Of a DNA stretch of 28,586 bases, positions 1 through 10,340 are shown piece after piece (position 1 is the stretch's first letter; every line of letters begins with the position of its first letter). Under the pieces are notes generated by a model. The model saw only the letters and a list, made by a program, of their open reading frames with translations. It made no database searches and had not been told where the DNA came from. Made by a program: the position numbers and the translations under genes. Origin of the DNA: Ophiosphaerella korrae (taxonomy: Eukaryota > Ascomycota > Dothideomycetes > Pleosporales > Phaeosphaeriaceae); NCBI GenBank assembly GCA_028456385.1, contig JALNQF010000460.1:1-28586 (forward strand), read 5' to 3'.

Positions 1-903
1 AGAAGTTTGTATATATTCTATAAAGGCTAGATAACTATAGATATAATAGCTCTAAAAACGCTCTATAGGCATCTTACTTATTAGAACTTACTTAAATCTA
101 TACTCTATAATATAACGCTCGCTAGCCTTATACTAAGATTACTTTATATCTTAAGATTCTATACAAGACTATACACTATTATAATTATAAGCTAGCTACT
201 CTTTATAAGGCTTATAGTTAGCTACTTCTCTTAAATACTCTACTCTATTAGAGGCTTAAGCCTTTAAGAGAGATTGCCTACGAGCTTAATATTAACGTTA
301 ATTAATATAATATCTATCCTAGAGGCTAAGAAAACTCCTTGTACTAGAAAATAAGTAAGGTACTTTAACTTTAATCGAGTATTACTCGTTGTATACGTAG
401 AATATTTCTATAGCCTTTATAGATATTATTCCTAGACTACTTATATATACTTATGTCCTATCCCTTACTATAAATTATAGTTATACGGCTGCTAATACGC
501 CTAATACGCGATAGCCTTACCTAACACTTAAATAGTACTCCTTTAATTAAGCAATAGTATAAGGCCCTTATAGCTACTAATATGCTTAGAGATATCCTAT
601 TTAACTCTAAGAGCCTTAACTCTAAGTAGTTAAGTTACCTTAACTTTATAGCTACTATAGCGTAGAAGATTATGTAACTTTACTATTTCTAGTTAGTACT
701 TCTATCTAACGCTATTACTACTTTTGACACGCTTTTAATAATTATATATTACTAACGTAATTATTTGCTATAATATATATTTTTTATCTAGTAAGCTCTA
801 CTTTTAACTATAAACTTTAAGGCTATACTAACCTTAGTTACTAATTATTACCTTATAAGATAAAGTTTAAGTAGGTTATTAAAAGTATATAAATAATATT
901 CCC
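1..903. other. RIP-mutated stretch with no identified gene
   Basis: No family could be recognised on either strand. The composition matches the rest of the window: CpA and TpG nearly absent, TpA very common, scattered CpG retained. Some plus-strand frames between about 220 and 650 run for tens of codons but show no motif. The stretch ends where the stop codon of the minus-strand transposase fragment begins. It may hold part of that element or an older unrelated insertion. Confidence 0.5.
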
Positions 904-1520
904 CTAATATATTAGCGCTACTAGAGCCCTCTAAGGTAATAGTATTAGCTCTACCTATAGTAGCAACTATTATATACAGTTCCTCTTTACTATCTTTTTA
1001 TCTATTAAATTAGACACTAATAAGCCTTAGTCCTACGCACTAGCCTCGCTTTTATCTTTACTCTTAATATTACTATCTACTTCTTGTATAGATACTTTAC
1101 ACTTACAACTACGCTTTACTTTACCTTTCTTAGTAGTAGCTTAATCCTTTGCTACGCGTTCTATACGAACCCTTTCTAGGTCCTCTTATTCTATTACTTT
1201 CGCTTTCTCTAGAACTAGCGACTACGTTAAACGCTTTACTTTTACTTTATTATTAATATTATATAAGAGTTAGTTATAGTCTTAAAGAAGGCTTTATTTA
1301 GTAAAAGATATTTTAGTAGTACTTACAAGCTTTTATATATACCTCTATAGATGTTATCTACTTACCTTATTAGATATAGCTATATAGGTATCCTATCTAA
1401 TTAAGTTAGTTAGCTACGTTAAGGCCTCTACTATTATAGGTATTACAAGTATTAGTAGAGCCTTAATTAGGAAAGACGTTACTACTATATTAGCTATAGA
1501 TACTTCTTGTAAAAAACGAT
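904..1520 (-). pseudogene. Fot1/pogo-type DDE_1 transposase, C-terminal fragment
   Basis: This is the C-terminal tail of a fungal pogo/Fot1 transposase, the part after the DDE_1 catalytic domain. On the minus strand one frame reads EALT*LTNLIR*DTYI (about 1,380-1,435), then a helical Lys/Glu-rich stretch with the pattern KVKVKRL...LEKAKVIE (about 1,190-1,260). A basic run KKGKVKRSCKCK follows near 1,100-1,145, and the ending resembles the family's P(W)RAPVARMY terminus next to a TAG at 904-906. The catalytic domain and N-terminal helix-turn-helix are missing: the match stops near 1,520, just before the plus-strand Tc1 relic. All internal stops fit RIP of Gln, Arg or Trp codons. This copy differs from the complete pogo element at 21,369-23,206, whose tail ends in a zinc knuckle. 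The family call rests on a tail pattern and is less secure than a call on catalytic motifs. Confidence 0.6.
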
Positions 1521-1559
1521 TAATAGTAAGAAACGTATATATATTTTTCCTATTGCAAA

Positions 1560-2670
1560 GTACAATCTAAGGGAGATTATCTTAAAGAATAATAAATCTT
1601 TAATAAGAAAAGTAATACTATAAGGTAAAGAAACTAAGTATTAAGAAAGTAAATATTTTCTTATATAGTAAGTTTTCCTTTATATAGAGAGGGGATGTTA
1701 CACTTATAAAAGCCTTTACTAAAAGAGAATATTATTGTTATATAGCTATAGAGAAGCCTTTTCTTACCTAAAAGTATATTAATAATTAAATATTCTAGGC
1801 TAAGCTTACTATATAATAAACTTAAGAGGCGTAGAAGAGAGTAATTTAGTCTAATAAGGCCTTATTTAGGGTAAGGAGAAGAAAAGTATACGTTACACGT
1901 AGGCCTAAAGAGAAGTTTCTTATAGCCTGTTGCGTCCTAAAGTTTAAAAACTACTTAGGTATCTATATCTAGGCTTATATAAGTGTTAGATATAATACTA
2001 CTAGCTATAACTAAATAGCGTAGAACTAATATATTACTAAAATCCTAAAACTTACTAAGCCTTAACGTAAGGCAAGTACATAGACTAGAGTTAACGCTAG
2101 TTTAACTTAATAGAAGAATTAATTGGTTTAGATAACTTAATACAATTAATTAATTTAATAAATTATATTATATTAGTTTTATATACATTATATCTGATAT
2201 TAAATCTAATAATAAAAGGGGACAGCTTAAAGGGACCTCTTTTTATTTAGGAGAGGGAAGATTAGGAATATTTACTCTACCTTATATATTACTTATATCT
2301 TACCTCTTATTTAAACCTTTAAGTAAGAGTATAAGATCTTTTGTATAGGTATATCTAATACTCTCTTATATAGGATAAAGTATTATCTTATATAGCTTAT
2401 ATAATAAAGTAAGCTCTTTATAAGTAAGTAATTAGACTACTCTAGTAGCTAGCTAACTTACTAGACTTAAATCTAATTAAGAATGTATAGAGGCTCCTAA
2501 AATATAGAGTTTAGAAGAAGTTCCTAATACTAAAAGAAGACCCTATTTATATAATTAAAGAGGAATAGGAGAGGATAGAGCCTTATAAGATTTAGAAGTA
2601 TTACTTAAATATAAGAGAGCGTTGCGAGGCAGTCCTTAAGGCTTAGAGTAGCTATATACTATACTAAGCC
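1560..2670 (+). pseudogene. Tc1/mariner (DDE_3) transposase relic, nearly full length
   Basis: Cut-and-paste transposase of the Tc1/mariner superfamily, inactivated by RIP. Signatures appear in the expected order. The pre-catalytic IxxKPFLT segment is at 1,745-1,768. The first catalytic block, V-I-stop-S-N-K-A-L-F-R-V, is at 1,840-1,872 and corresponds to VIWSDExxFRV with Asp now Asn. A stretch like VYVTRRPKEKF follows. The last block, LANLLDLNLIKN (about 2,449-2,484), corresponds to WPxNSPDLNPIEN with the catalytic Glu now Lys. The tail around RERCEAV ends near SSYILY (about 2,647-2,664), as in family members ending GGHTRY. The block between about 1,985 and 2,215 fits poorly and may hold an insertion or indel. 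The N-terminal helix-turn-helix expected before 1,700 is hard to see, so the start is approximate. No inverted repeats were found. Confidence 0.8.
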
Positions 2671-2699
2671 TATTAAGTTTATATATAAAATATACTGTA

Positions 2700-3640
2700 T
2701 TTGTAATAGATTTAATATAATTCTATAGCCTAAGTAGCTAAGCCCTATACTTATCTCTTTATACGTATAGCTTATACTACCTAACTATAATTAAAATTAG
2801 AAAATTCTAGAATCTACTATACTTAACTTCTTAGGTAAACTACTCGTCTATAAAATACTCGCTATAGTACTGTTTCTAAAAGATCTTTTTACAATAGGTA
2901 TATAGTTTATCTATCCCTAATAAAAAAGAGTAGGTCTTATAGTAATCCTAATATTTAGGGTACTACCTTAAATATTCCTAATTAATAATTATAGTAATAC
3001 AGCCCTCTTAGACTATAATATTATAAAAGGCGAAGTTACTATAGCTAAAAACGATTTTGTAGTCTATCTTGTAGAGAGTAGTAAATATATTATAGTATAA
3101 TAGTAGGGTTTCTTTATAGAGTTGCGTAAGTTACTATTTATTAAAGTATACTTCTAACTTAAAAGGTCTGCTACTAGTAGAACTAAGTTAACGCCTATTA
3201 ATTATAGGACTACTAGTAATTAAGCTTATTAGCGTACTTTTAGGATACTTAATCTAACGTAGTTAATAAATATAATTCCCTAGCTTATCTAATATAACAC
3301 TTTGTTTACTAGATAAAAGCCTCTCTTAGACTTCCTCTAGTATTTTACCCTTAACAAATTCTATAAGAATATTTTAGTACCTTCTCTCTTTATAAGTATC
3401 TAGTACCTTTAGTACTAGGATAGAAGTATAGTTATAGATAAATATTATACTTTCTACTTCTACTATATATAAGTCTAATCTAAGTTTTGCTACTATATTT
3501 AAGCTAATCTTAATAACCTTTTAACTAGAGTCTTTAGAACTGCGTAAGACTACTACCTATATAATATCCTTACTAGAAGGACGTAGTATAAAGAAAGGTA
3601 AGGGGTTTTCTATTACTAAGGTATTCTTGTTAATTAATAG
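2700..3640 (-). pseudogene. APH-family phosphotransferase (kinase-like) gene relic
   Basis: A protein of the aminoglycoside/choline phosphotransferase (APH) superfamily, common as uncharacterised genes in fungi. One minus-strand frame stays open apart from RIP-type stops. In order it shows KVIKIS...IVAKL (about 3,480-3,530, nucleotide-binding lobe), TSILVLKVLD (3,401-3,430; family IPVPxVL), IEFVKGKILEEV (3,327-3,364; MExxxGxTLEExW), FSYSNFAFYNII (3,010-3,060; catalytic HxDxxxxNI), and IIN*EYxR*YPKY*DYYKTYSFL (about 2,925-3,000; IIDWExAGWYPExWxY). The catalytic Asp and the DWE Asp both read Asn, and the DWE Trp is a stop, as G-to-A changes predict. It ends close to the tail of the Tc1 relic. 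Since it is not a transposon gene, it was probably a duplicated host gene or mobile-element cargo. The natural substrate cannot be inferred. Exact start and stop are uncertain. Confidence 0.75.
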
Positions 3641-4379
3641 CTTAAAGAGAATATAGGTATTGTTACTTGCTATTAGAGATTGTAGGTAGACTTCTAAAGT
3701 AGTAAGGTAGGCGTAATAGGAACCTATAGACCTAGGCTATAAAGCTAAGAGTAGTATAGATAATTAGAGTAGGAGGTACGTAGCGTATAAGTACAAATTT
3801 CCTAAGGCTATAGACTATAAGTAAGTAGTTAAAAAGAGCTAAGGTAAAACTACTACCTACTAGAAACTCTAAGTAGGTATCCTAGCTTAAATAAAAGACT
3901 AGATATAAGCGTAGAGATATTAATTTAGAGTTCTAGTTTACTATATAGGGATGTAGCGCGCTATATAAATCTAGGAAGAGCGTATAAACTTTAGATAGTA
4001 ATTAGATAAAGATAATAAAGGAAGATTGCGTAAGAATATAGAAGAGAGAAGAGAGGAAAAGTAAAGAATAACGCTAAGTAGAATTACTTTAGGCACGTAC
4101 TATTAAGACAAGCCTTCTAATCTACTTTTATTTCCCCCTATATAGCGATAGTCTACGTGCTAAAATATATTATAACTATACTACGCTTAGCCCCTACTAA
4201 GCACTAAGCACGTTATATAACTTACTAAGCGATTAATGTTATATAACACTAAACGCTATCTTACTATAGTATCTAGTATAAGTAGAGTACTATAGGTCTA
4301 GGAAATAAGTATACTAAGGCTATCTTTAAAACCTCCTTAAAATTTCCTAAAACAAAGTAATACTCTAACTTTTTAGCTA
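3641..4379. other. Unassigned AT-rich stretch between kinase relic and second DDE_3 relic
   Basis: No gene family was recognised on either strand. A plus-strand basic frame near 4,020-4,090 (K/R/E-rich) has no identifiable motif. The stretch may include the unrecognised N-terminal part of the transposase that becomes recognisable at about 4,400. It also holds the paired palindromes at 4,212-4,247. Confidence 0.4.
4212..4247. repeat. Two copies of palindrome GTTATATAAC, 26 bp start to start
   Basis: The perfect 10-bp palindrome GTTATATAAC occurs at 4,212-4,221 and again at 4,238-4,247, separated by 16 bp. Palindromes are easy to obtain in TA-rich DNA, so function is doubtful. The pair could mark an eroded transposon end or a binding site. 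Confidence 0.5.
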
Positions 4380-4775
4380 AATATTAAAGAATACCTATAG
4401 ATAGTACTAGAATTTTTAGCTTTTAATAAGCTATTTTAATCCTATTATTACGTATAGTTTCTTACGCGACTATAGGTAATATATAAAGAAGCTAGTATTA
4501 TACTTTAGTATCTATTAGTATACTCGTCTTACTTTAACTTAATTAAAGAGTTCTTTGCAGAGCTAAAAGCGTTTATCTAGAAGAACTAGAGTATGTATAA
4601 AGGAGCGCCTAGGTAAAGATTTAAAGTATTTCTTAGGTAGTATATTAACGTAGTAAGTACAAGACAAGATAGTATAAAAAGCTATTTTAAGTATACTAGT
4701 ATTACTATAGAAGAGCCTTAAAAAAGAACGTATATAACTTACTATTATAGTAGTTCTAAGTAGTAGAAAAACTCT
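4380..4775 (+). pseudogene. Second DDE_3 transposase relic, C-terminal part
   Basis: C-terminal catalytic region of a Tc1/mariner-like DDE_3 transposase from a subfamily different from the one at 1,560-2,670. The frame reads KEASIIL*YLLVYSSYFNLIKEFF (about 4,478-4,560), matching the family block EAGxxLxYLPPYSPDFNPIEEFF. Then come AELKAFI*KN*SMYKGAP (4,560-4,610), a stretch like GFKVFLxxxINVVxxRQDSIKxHF, and TSITIEEP (HAGLTIEE). The catalytic Glu of NPIEE reads Lys. The N-terminal half and the first two catalytic Asp residues were not recognised, through deletion, indels or divergence. After about 4,775 the frame becomes Ser/Thr/His-rich, which may be read-through into non-coding DNA. Confidence 0.7.
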
Positions 4776-5900
4776 ATAAGTTTATATATTACGCGTAGAG
4801 AGCTTAGTTAGGAGTTTTAATACTAGTAGAAGATAGCACTTTAATCTACATACTATATACTGTAATTAGTATTATTAATTGCTAAGCTAACTATAAGTAG
4901 GGCGATAGCAAGAGCAAATAGTAAGAGTAAATAGCTCTTACTTACTAACTCTCCTACCTTATATTACTTATCCCTTAGTCTACCTAGCACTACTCTTAAC
5001 TCTAATCCTTTACTAGAATGTCTCTCTATCTACTAGACGCTAATAGCACTCGTGCTAGCTTTATAAGTAATTATCTAATTTAATTTATCGCGTATATCTA
5101 CCTACTAGATACCCTTAACACTCTTCTAACTATACTAAATGCTCTTGTAGTAGCTCTAGCTATCTAAAGTCTATATTTTCCTATCTTCTAATACTTCCCT
5201 TACTAATACTACTACTAGCGTAGCCTTAGAGCATTATACTAATGCCTAGCACTAAGATAGTCTTAGTAATACTAGCTTTAGTAATATATACCTCTAGTGT
5301 TATTACTAGCGCTTTTAGCTCTATAGAGACTTAAACACTATATAGCTCTTTACTTATTATACTAAGTCTACTAAAGCTAATAGCGCGAGTGTCTATATAA
5401 GTATAGTATAGTAGTAGAATTACTCTCTTAATATTGTAGTAGTCTAAGTAATTGTTAATAGGCTCCTAGTGCAGACAACCTTATAACATACCTTCTAGGT
5501 TCGTCTCTTAGACGCGGCCTATAGTATATAGGCGAGTCTACTATAGGATAATATTGTTATCTAGCTAGCTACTATCTATAGCTATTAAGATAGCGAGCAC
5601 TACCTCTTTAATAGTAAGTAGCCTCTCTTACTACTTCTTTATTTATAGTACTAACCTAACGTAAAGAAACGTCTACTTTAGTCTCTATAAGAACCTCTAA
5701 GGTAGTTAATAGCGCCTTATTAACTAGTCGCCGCATATACCTAGCGTTTACTAGTATATATTATCTAATAATTAAGCTCCTCTTCTTACTAAGTATCTTT
5801 ACTAAAGATAGTTTAGGACTAACTACGTTTAGCTTATAGGTAATAAAGATAATAAGTTAGAGGATTAAGCGTGTAAAGCTGTAGCTTACTAACTTCTAGT
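4776..5900. other. Unassigned stretch, relatively CpG-retaining
   Basis: No family recognised. The minus-strand frame that runs through the LINE ORF1 zinc knuckles continues into this stretch. It shows an Arg-rich, moderately open section between about 5,300 and 5,880 (around NARYMRRLVNKALLTTLE), which could be the ORF1 C-terminus, the start of ORF2 or chance. A plus-strand ATG at 5,018 opens a 23-codon run with no recognisable domain. CpG is noticeably better retained here (for example near 5,480-5,530) than in the gypsy elements further right. No reverse transcriptase motif was found. Confidence 0.4.
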
Positions 5901-7400
5901 AGAGAATAATAGATAGTATACTTAGACTTAAGTATAGGGGTGTTAGGTATATAAAATAACTACTGCGCTTACTATACACCTCTTAGCTTTAGTACTTTCT
6001 TTTTCTACCTAGCGTTATAGGTACTTAGAGCCTACTAACTACGATAGATCCGCGTTTAAGCAATAGATAGAAAAATAGACAAGAGAAATATAATTATCCT
6101 AAAAGTTCGCTAAAGTTCTAGAATAAGAGATATAGATAGCGCTTACTAGTTATAAGAAATTATTCTTTATTGCTATAGCCCTATTTAGCGTACTTGCTAT
6201 ATCTTGTTTCTCTAGTATAATAGTTTATCTAGTAACTACTATATTTAAGGTACTTATAGCATCTTATAAGGTATTACCTTCGTTTAAATCTTATTAGGTA
6301 TGCTACTTCTCCCCCTATCTCTATTATCTTTTAGCTAAGTAGTTTATTAGCGTCCTCTTTTATTACTAAGTAGATAACTAGCGACCTATATATTTTGTCT
6401 AGGTTTAGTTTACCTAGCTACTTTATTTTAGTAATTGTTACTCCTCTATTCTCTTCCTTAATTATCTTCTAAGCTTCTAGTCTAAGTAATATTTACGTTT
6501 TATCTATAATCTTTAGTTTGTCTATATAGTCTACTTTAATTAGATACTACTATTTACCTTGTAGTTAGCTTCTTAGGAAGTAAGTTTCTATCTATCTATA
6601 GTAGCCCCTAGCGAGTCTAGCTTCTTCTTTACTTCTAAGGATAACTCTAACTTATTAGCTATCTTTTAATAATTGTAATATTCTTTAGACTATAATATTT
6701 CTTATTTCCTTATACGCTACTAGTGCGTTTTAAACTCGTGTTTTTACTTCTATAGTATTATAGATATTAAACTTCTTTCTTGTACGTAATAGGTCGAGGT
6801 TTATACCTAGGAGCGTTTCCCTACCCTCCTCTAGCGAGGGTAAACCTCTATCTACTAGTCTAGGTACTCCTATTATAGTAGTTTTTTCTAATCGAGCTAC
6901 TACTACGTATGTCTTTAGTTTTTTTAATTCCCCTAGAATCTCTTTTAACTATTCCTTAGCTTACTTAGCTCTTCCTTTAGCTATATACGTTTACTCTTCT
7001 ACTCTTATAATCTTCTCTATTAGGTCTTTATAGATTTCCTTAACTACTTCTAAGAAGTCCTTTTTCTATACTTTATTTTCTACTTTTGTAACTACTAACT
7101 ATTCTAAGAGCTACTTTAACTAAGTAGTATTATTTACTTTAATCTTGTTTACTAATCTCTAGATATCTAGGGGTACGTTCTTACTACATAGTCTCGTATC
7201 GTCTTGCTTAGTTTCTACTATAGGTCTTAATCTTATTCTTCTTAGCGCTCCTAGTAGTTTAGTTATAAAGATTTATAGTTTATTTAACTTAGATACTATA
7301 CGTTTACGTCGTATTTATATTATTAGTTGCAGCGCCGCTACAATATAAAGGTTATCTCTTCTACTTTCCTCCTCTATAGCCCTACCTCTCTAGCTCGCTT
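5900..7400 (-). pseudogene. LINE-like (non-LTR retrotransposon) ORF1 / gag-like protein relic
   Basis: An RNA-binding ORF1 protein of a fungal non-LTR retrotransposon is the best reading. One minus-strand frame runs from about 7,400 without frameshift. It has a long Lys/Glu-rich N-terminal part (about 6,700-7,330). Next is a segment KIYRSLVIYLVIKEDANKLL (about 6,330-6,395), resembling the ORF1 pattern in which a strand is followed by ExAN and LI. It ends in two adjacent CCHC knuckles at 6,163-6,262: C-Y-K-Y-x6-Y-x4-Y, then R-Y-S-K-Y-A-K-stop-G-Y-S-N-K-E. Reading RIP-converted Tyr back to Cys or His gives CX2CX6HX4C and CX2CX5HX4C spacing. The partner ORF2 with endonuclease and reverse transcriptase should lie toward lower coordinates and is not recognised. 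The copy is therefore truncated, or ORF2 was replaced by later insertions. Both ends are approximate. Confidence 0.6.
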
Positions 7401-7824
7401 TACTAGTTTACTTAATTAGTTACTATACTTACCTAAGCCTATAGAAACTATAGGCCCTCTAAAAAAAAACGCGCAAAAGCTCTTTATACTAAAATATACT
7501 AGCCTAACTAGCACTAGCTCTTAAAAGTTAGGTACTAGTTATACTAGCCTTAAAGTAAGAATTCTCTAATATAACTATATATTACAAATTGCATAAGTAT
7601 AGCTTAGGTCCTTCTAAAGAAGTACGTATATATATAAGGGATTTTTAGGTAATTCGTAAAATACTAATTAATAAATCGTAGTAATTTATAGTTAATAAGT
7701 TACTTATTAATTATATATTTAATTATTATAATAGCTATATCTTATTTAGTACTATAGAGCTCTTCCTAATTATACTTAGACTAATATACGCGCGTTATAC
7801 CTATAAATAACTTTAGATTATATA
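7401..7824. other. AT-rich spacer between LINE ORF1 and DUF3435 relics
   Basis: No gene was recognised. It contains a run of nine A at 7,460-7,468 followed by CGCGC, and generally TA-rich DNA. It would hold the 5' leader of the LINE (which reads leftward) and the 3' flank of the DUF3435 gene. Confidence 0.4.
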
Positions 7825-9231
7825 TTATAAAACTATACTATAGATATTATAAGTATATCGTTACTAGTATATCTTATTATCTAGATTAACCTAGTAAAGG
7901 TTATATCTAATTTGCTATTCTTTAAAGTTTACTACGTACTTCCTCTTAAAGTACTTACTAAGATTGCCTAGAGTCTAAAATAAGTACGTGCAGTCTTATA
8001 CTAGTAAATTTTCGTTTCCTAAGTAAGTAAAATATACTCTTAGTCTAGTCTTACTATATATAGATACCTTAGTAGCTTCTAGGGCTACTTCTTTAGGATC
8101 TACTAGAGGAAAATCTTCTACTTTATATAGAGGCGTACTAGAGGAACTTAATTTTTAGAGTTAGAGGTAGCGTATTCTCCTTTCTTTAATCTTATAATAC
8201 TAAGTAACAGTAGCAATAGCTTTATTACGCCTACGCATCTCTTTATCTATAGTAGTACTAGGCTATAATATAACTAAGTCTACTAGTTCCTTTTGCGCTA
8301 AAGATATAGCGTTGTAGACTACTTCTACGTTATCTTTAACTCTAGCGCTATTAAGCTACTACTTAACGTTACGCATAGGCTATTTAAACTCTTATTATAC
8401 TTTTATATCTTTAAGAAGAGTATATTGCTAATATTACCTCTCCTAGGTTATTCTATAGCTAAAGTCCTTAAACTTTAGATACTTTATTAGACGTTTGTAA
8501 GTACGTTTAAATTATTCTTACTAATTTAGTAAAGTATAAACGCTTAGGTAATTATTTACTAATATAGATTGTTCTAGTGTAAGCTATTATAGGTAACAAG
8601 GATTAACTAAGCAACTTAAGGTATAAGCCGCCTGTATTAGTAACTCCTAAGGTTAAGTACTTTATATAATAGCTTGCGTGTCTACTATAATACGTTGTAA
8701 GAGGTAGTACTTTAAGAAAGTTGTTATACTAGCATATCCTATTATAAGGTTCTATATTACCTTACTAATATTCTCTAGAGAATAGGTTAACGTAATATTC
8801 TATTTAAGTAGATTATAGAGCCTACTATTCTTATTAAAGGCTTTCTTTCTAGTATACCTTAGTAAGTAAAGGTAAGTAACTTGTGCAAAACCTATAATTT
8901 ATCTAAGTAATTTTATCTAAGGTAGTAGAGTAGAGTATAGGAGAGGTTTATTAGAAGATATTATCTAACTATCCTAAGTCTTAATAGCTTTCTAGAAGAG
9001 AGGTATATTGTTAAGTTTTCTATTTAGGCGTAACAGTAACTTATTATAACCTAGCTTAATATAGAGCTTACTTAACTACTATAGTAATATTAAGTTATAT
9101 ACTGTAAATGCCTAATTATAGAAAAAGACTCTAAAGAAAAATATATAAGGACTAAAGATAAGAGTCTTATTATATATAATCTTAGAGAGAGAGAAGGTAT
9201 TCCTTATATTTATATTAATAGTATTACTAAA

Positions 9232-9274
9232 CTAAGAGAGACTTTAATAAGTAGAGTAGAAAGGAATTAAGGAC
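9232..9274 (-). other. Possible second intron or indel in the DUF3435 gene
   Basis: The frame carrying FTKEFLSVKD (to about 9,285) and the frame carrying NTFSLSKIIYN (from about 9,215) differ. A 43-bp segment, GTCCTTAATT to TCTCTTAG on the minus strand, has GT and AG ends and would restore the frame, leaving about a dozen extra residues. It is short for an intron, so a simple indel is equally possible. Confidence 0.35.
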
Positions 9275-9601
9275 TTATAAATCTTTAACGCTAAGAAACT
9301 CCTTCGTAAATTTAAATGTAAATTCTAATAGTACTTAATAAGGCCTACCCTCTAGATCTTACTATAAAGTAACCTAGATATACTAATAGTAGAGCCTAAG
9401 AAGAGCCTATAGTTAATTCGCTGTAAACCTACTAAGCTATAGATAGAGTTAGGCTTGTATATAATAGTGTCTATAGATATATTTTTTCTTAGTTATTACT
9501 AGATTTGTTTATAACACGAGAGTTAGATCCTCTACGTATATATAGGCCTTGTCCTAACCTATCTTTTAAAGACTATGTTTTTTTACTAGCTTTCTTAATA
9601 C

Positions 9602-9663
9602 CTAAAGTAAAAGAGTATTATACTTAGTATACAAACACTAGTAGAAATGTAGCTTACTTATAC
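9602..9663 (-). other. Relic spliceosomal intron in the DUF3435 gene
   Basis: On the minus strand the segment starts GTATAAGT and ends CTTTTACTTTAG, with TATACTAAG inside as a branch-point candidate. Removing these 62 bp joins MYK to VLRKLVKKHSL in one frame, exactly where the family reads continuously. Length and signals fit a filamentous-fungal intron. It shows that the relic descends from a genomic, spliced gene. Confidence 0.75.
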
Positions 9664-9968
9664 TTTATACATGCTATAGTTTAGCTTACTATCTAGCCTA
9701 GTACTAGTCGCTCTTTTGTATACTAGCTAGAAAACCTTCTAGTATATCCTAAGTAAGCTAGCGTACTTAGTTCCTCGAAGTTTCTTTCTTTAACGTTTCT
9801 CTTCCCTTTTACTATAGCGCTAATTAAGTAGCTAGTTAAAAAAAGTATATAGGGTCTAGATAGAGATAGTTATAAAAGAATAAAGAGTAAGCTTCTTTAT
9901 AAAAGCCTAACACCTATACTATATTAGTAAGAGTTTCTAGGTACTATATCTAAGTTATAAAAAAGCAT

Positions 9969-9989
9969 AAAACTTAAAACTTAAAACTT
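9969..9989. repeat. 7-bp tandem repeat (AAAACTT) x3
   Basis: Three perfect units of AAAACTT lie in the N-terminal part of the DUF3435 relic, just after the WN-like end of the conserved N-terminal motif. The unit is not a multiple of three, so changes in unit number would shift the frame. It probably arose by slippage after the gene died. Confidence 0.7.
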
Positions 9990-10340
9990 ACTAGTTCTAC
10001 TAATCTTCTATATAGTTAAGTAAGTAAGTACTACTATCTTTGTAATCTTATCTTACGTACTCTTCTTTATTAAATACTTCTAATTATTAAAGATAGTAGT
10101 TAGAGGAGTGCTCTTTACTAAGATACGCTATATTGTCTATATCTATATCTAGTGTCTTTTCTTTGTAATCCTCTTCTTCTTTGTTAGTATATATATTAGT
10201 ATTAGATAGGTCTATTGTAGACTTATTACTATTGTCTATATTAGATTAATTAGAGTCTATATATTCGCTCTCGTTATTAGAAGCATTGTTAGCCTAATAA
10301 AGTTAATACATAGCGTAATAATACTAATAGTAGCGTAGTA

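Larger units (their letters stand above)
7825..10340 (-). pseudogene. DUF3435 tyrosine recombinase-like protein with C2H2 fingers (Starship-captain family), RIP-inactivated
   Basis: A nearly complete DUF3435 protein, the fungal tyrosine-recombinase family that includes the Starship captains and many degenerate relatives. From N to C on the minus strand: an acidic Asp/Glu/Ser-rich region (10,090-10,300); DYKDSSTYLLNYIED (10,004-10,050); TLYTFFN and KLRGTKYASLL (about 9,740-9,860); LVYKRATST*LDSKLN (about 9,675-9,725). A 62-bp intron follows (9,602-9,663), then LVKKHSL and YVEDLTLVL. The S-R-F-T-A-N-stop-L block (9,395-9,432; family GFTANRPxAL, catalytic Arg region) now has its Arg as a stop. 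Next are FTKEFLSVKD, FSLSKIIYNKTLIFSPYIF, LRYTRKKAF (8,840-8,863) and LIIGYASITTFLKYY (8,704-8,749; GHAS then Tyr region). Two C-terminal C2H2 fingers lie at about 7,950-8,041 and 7,845-7,911, with Cys/His read as Tyr. Frame changes are explained by the intron and a possible second one near 9,232-9,274. The start is uncertain. It could be a captain or a non-captain paralogue. Confidence 0.85.

Noticed and set aside
904..1260. Plus-strand Pro/Gln/Ser-rich reading frame as a gene
   Set aside because: The opposite strand in the same interval carries the recognisable transposase tail, so the plus frame is its antisense shadow.
5018..5086. Plus-strand ATG-initiated short frame as a possible small gene
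   Set aside because: It is 23 codons before the first stop, has no motif or ribosomal context, and lies in RIP-mutated DNA. Chance is likely.
9232..9663. Frame changes in the DUF3435 relic taken as degenerative frameshifts
   Set aside because: At 9,602-9,663 a GT...AG segment with a branch-like site restores the frame exactly, so this one is an intron. Only the 9,232-9,274 change remains ambiguous.
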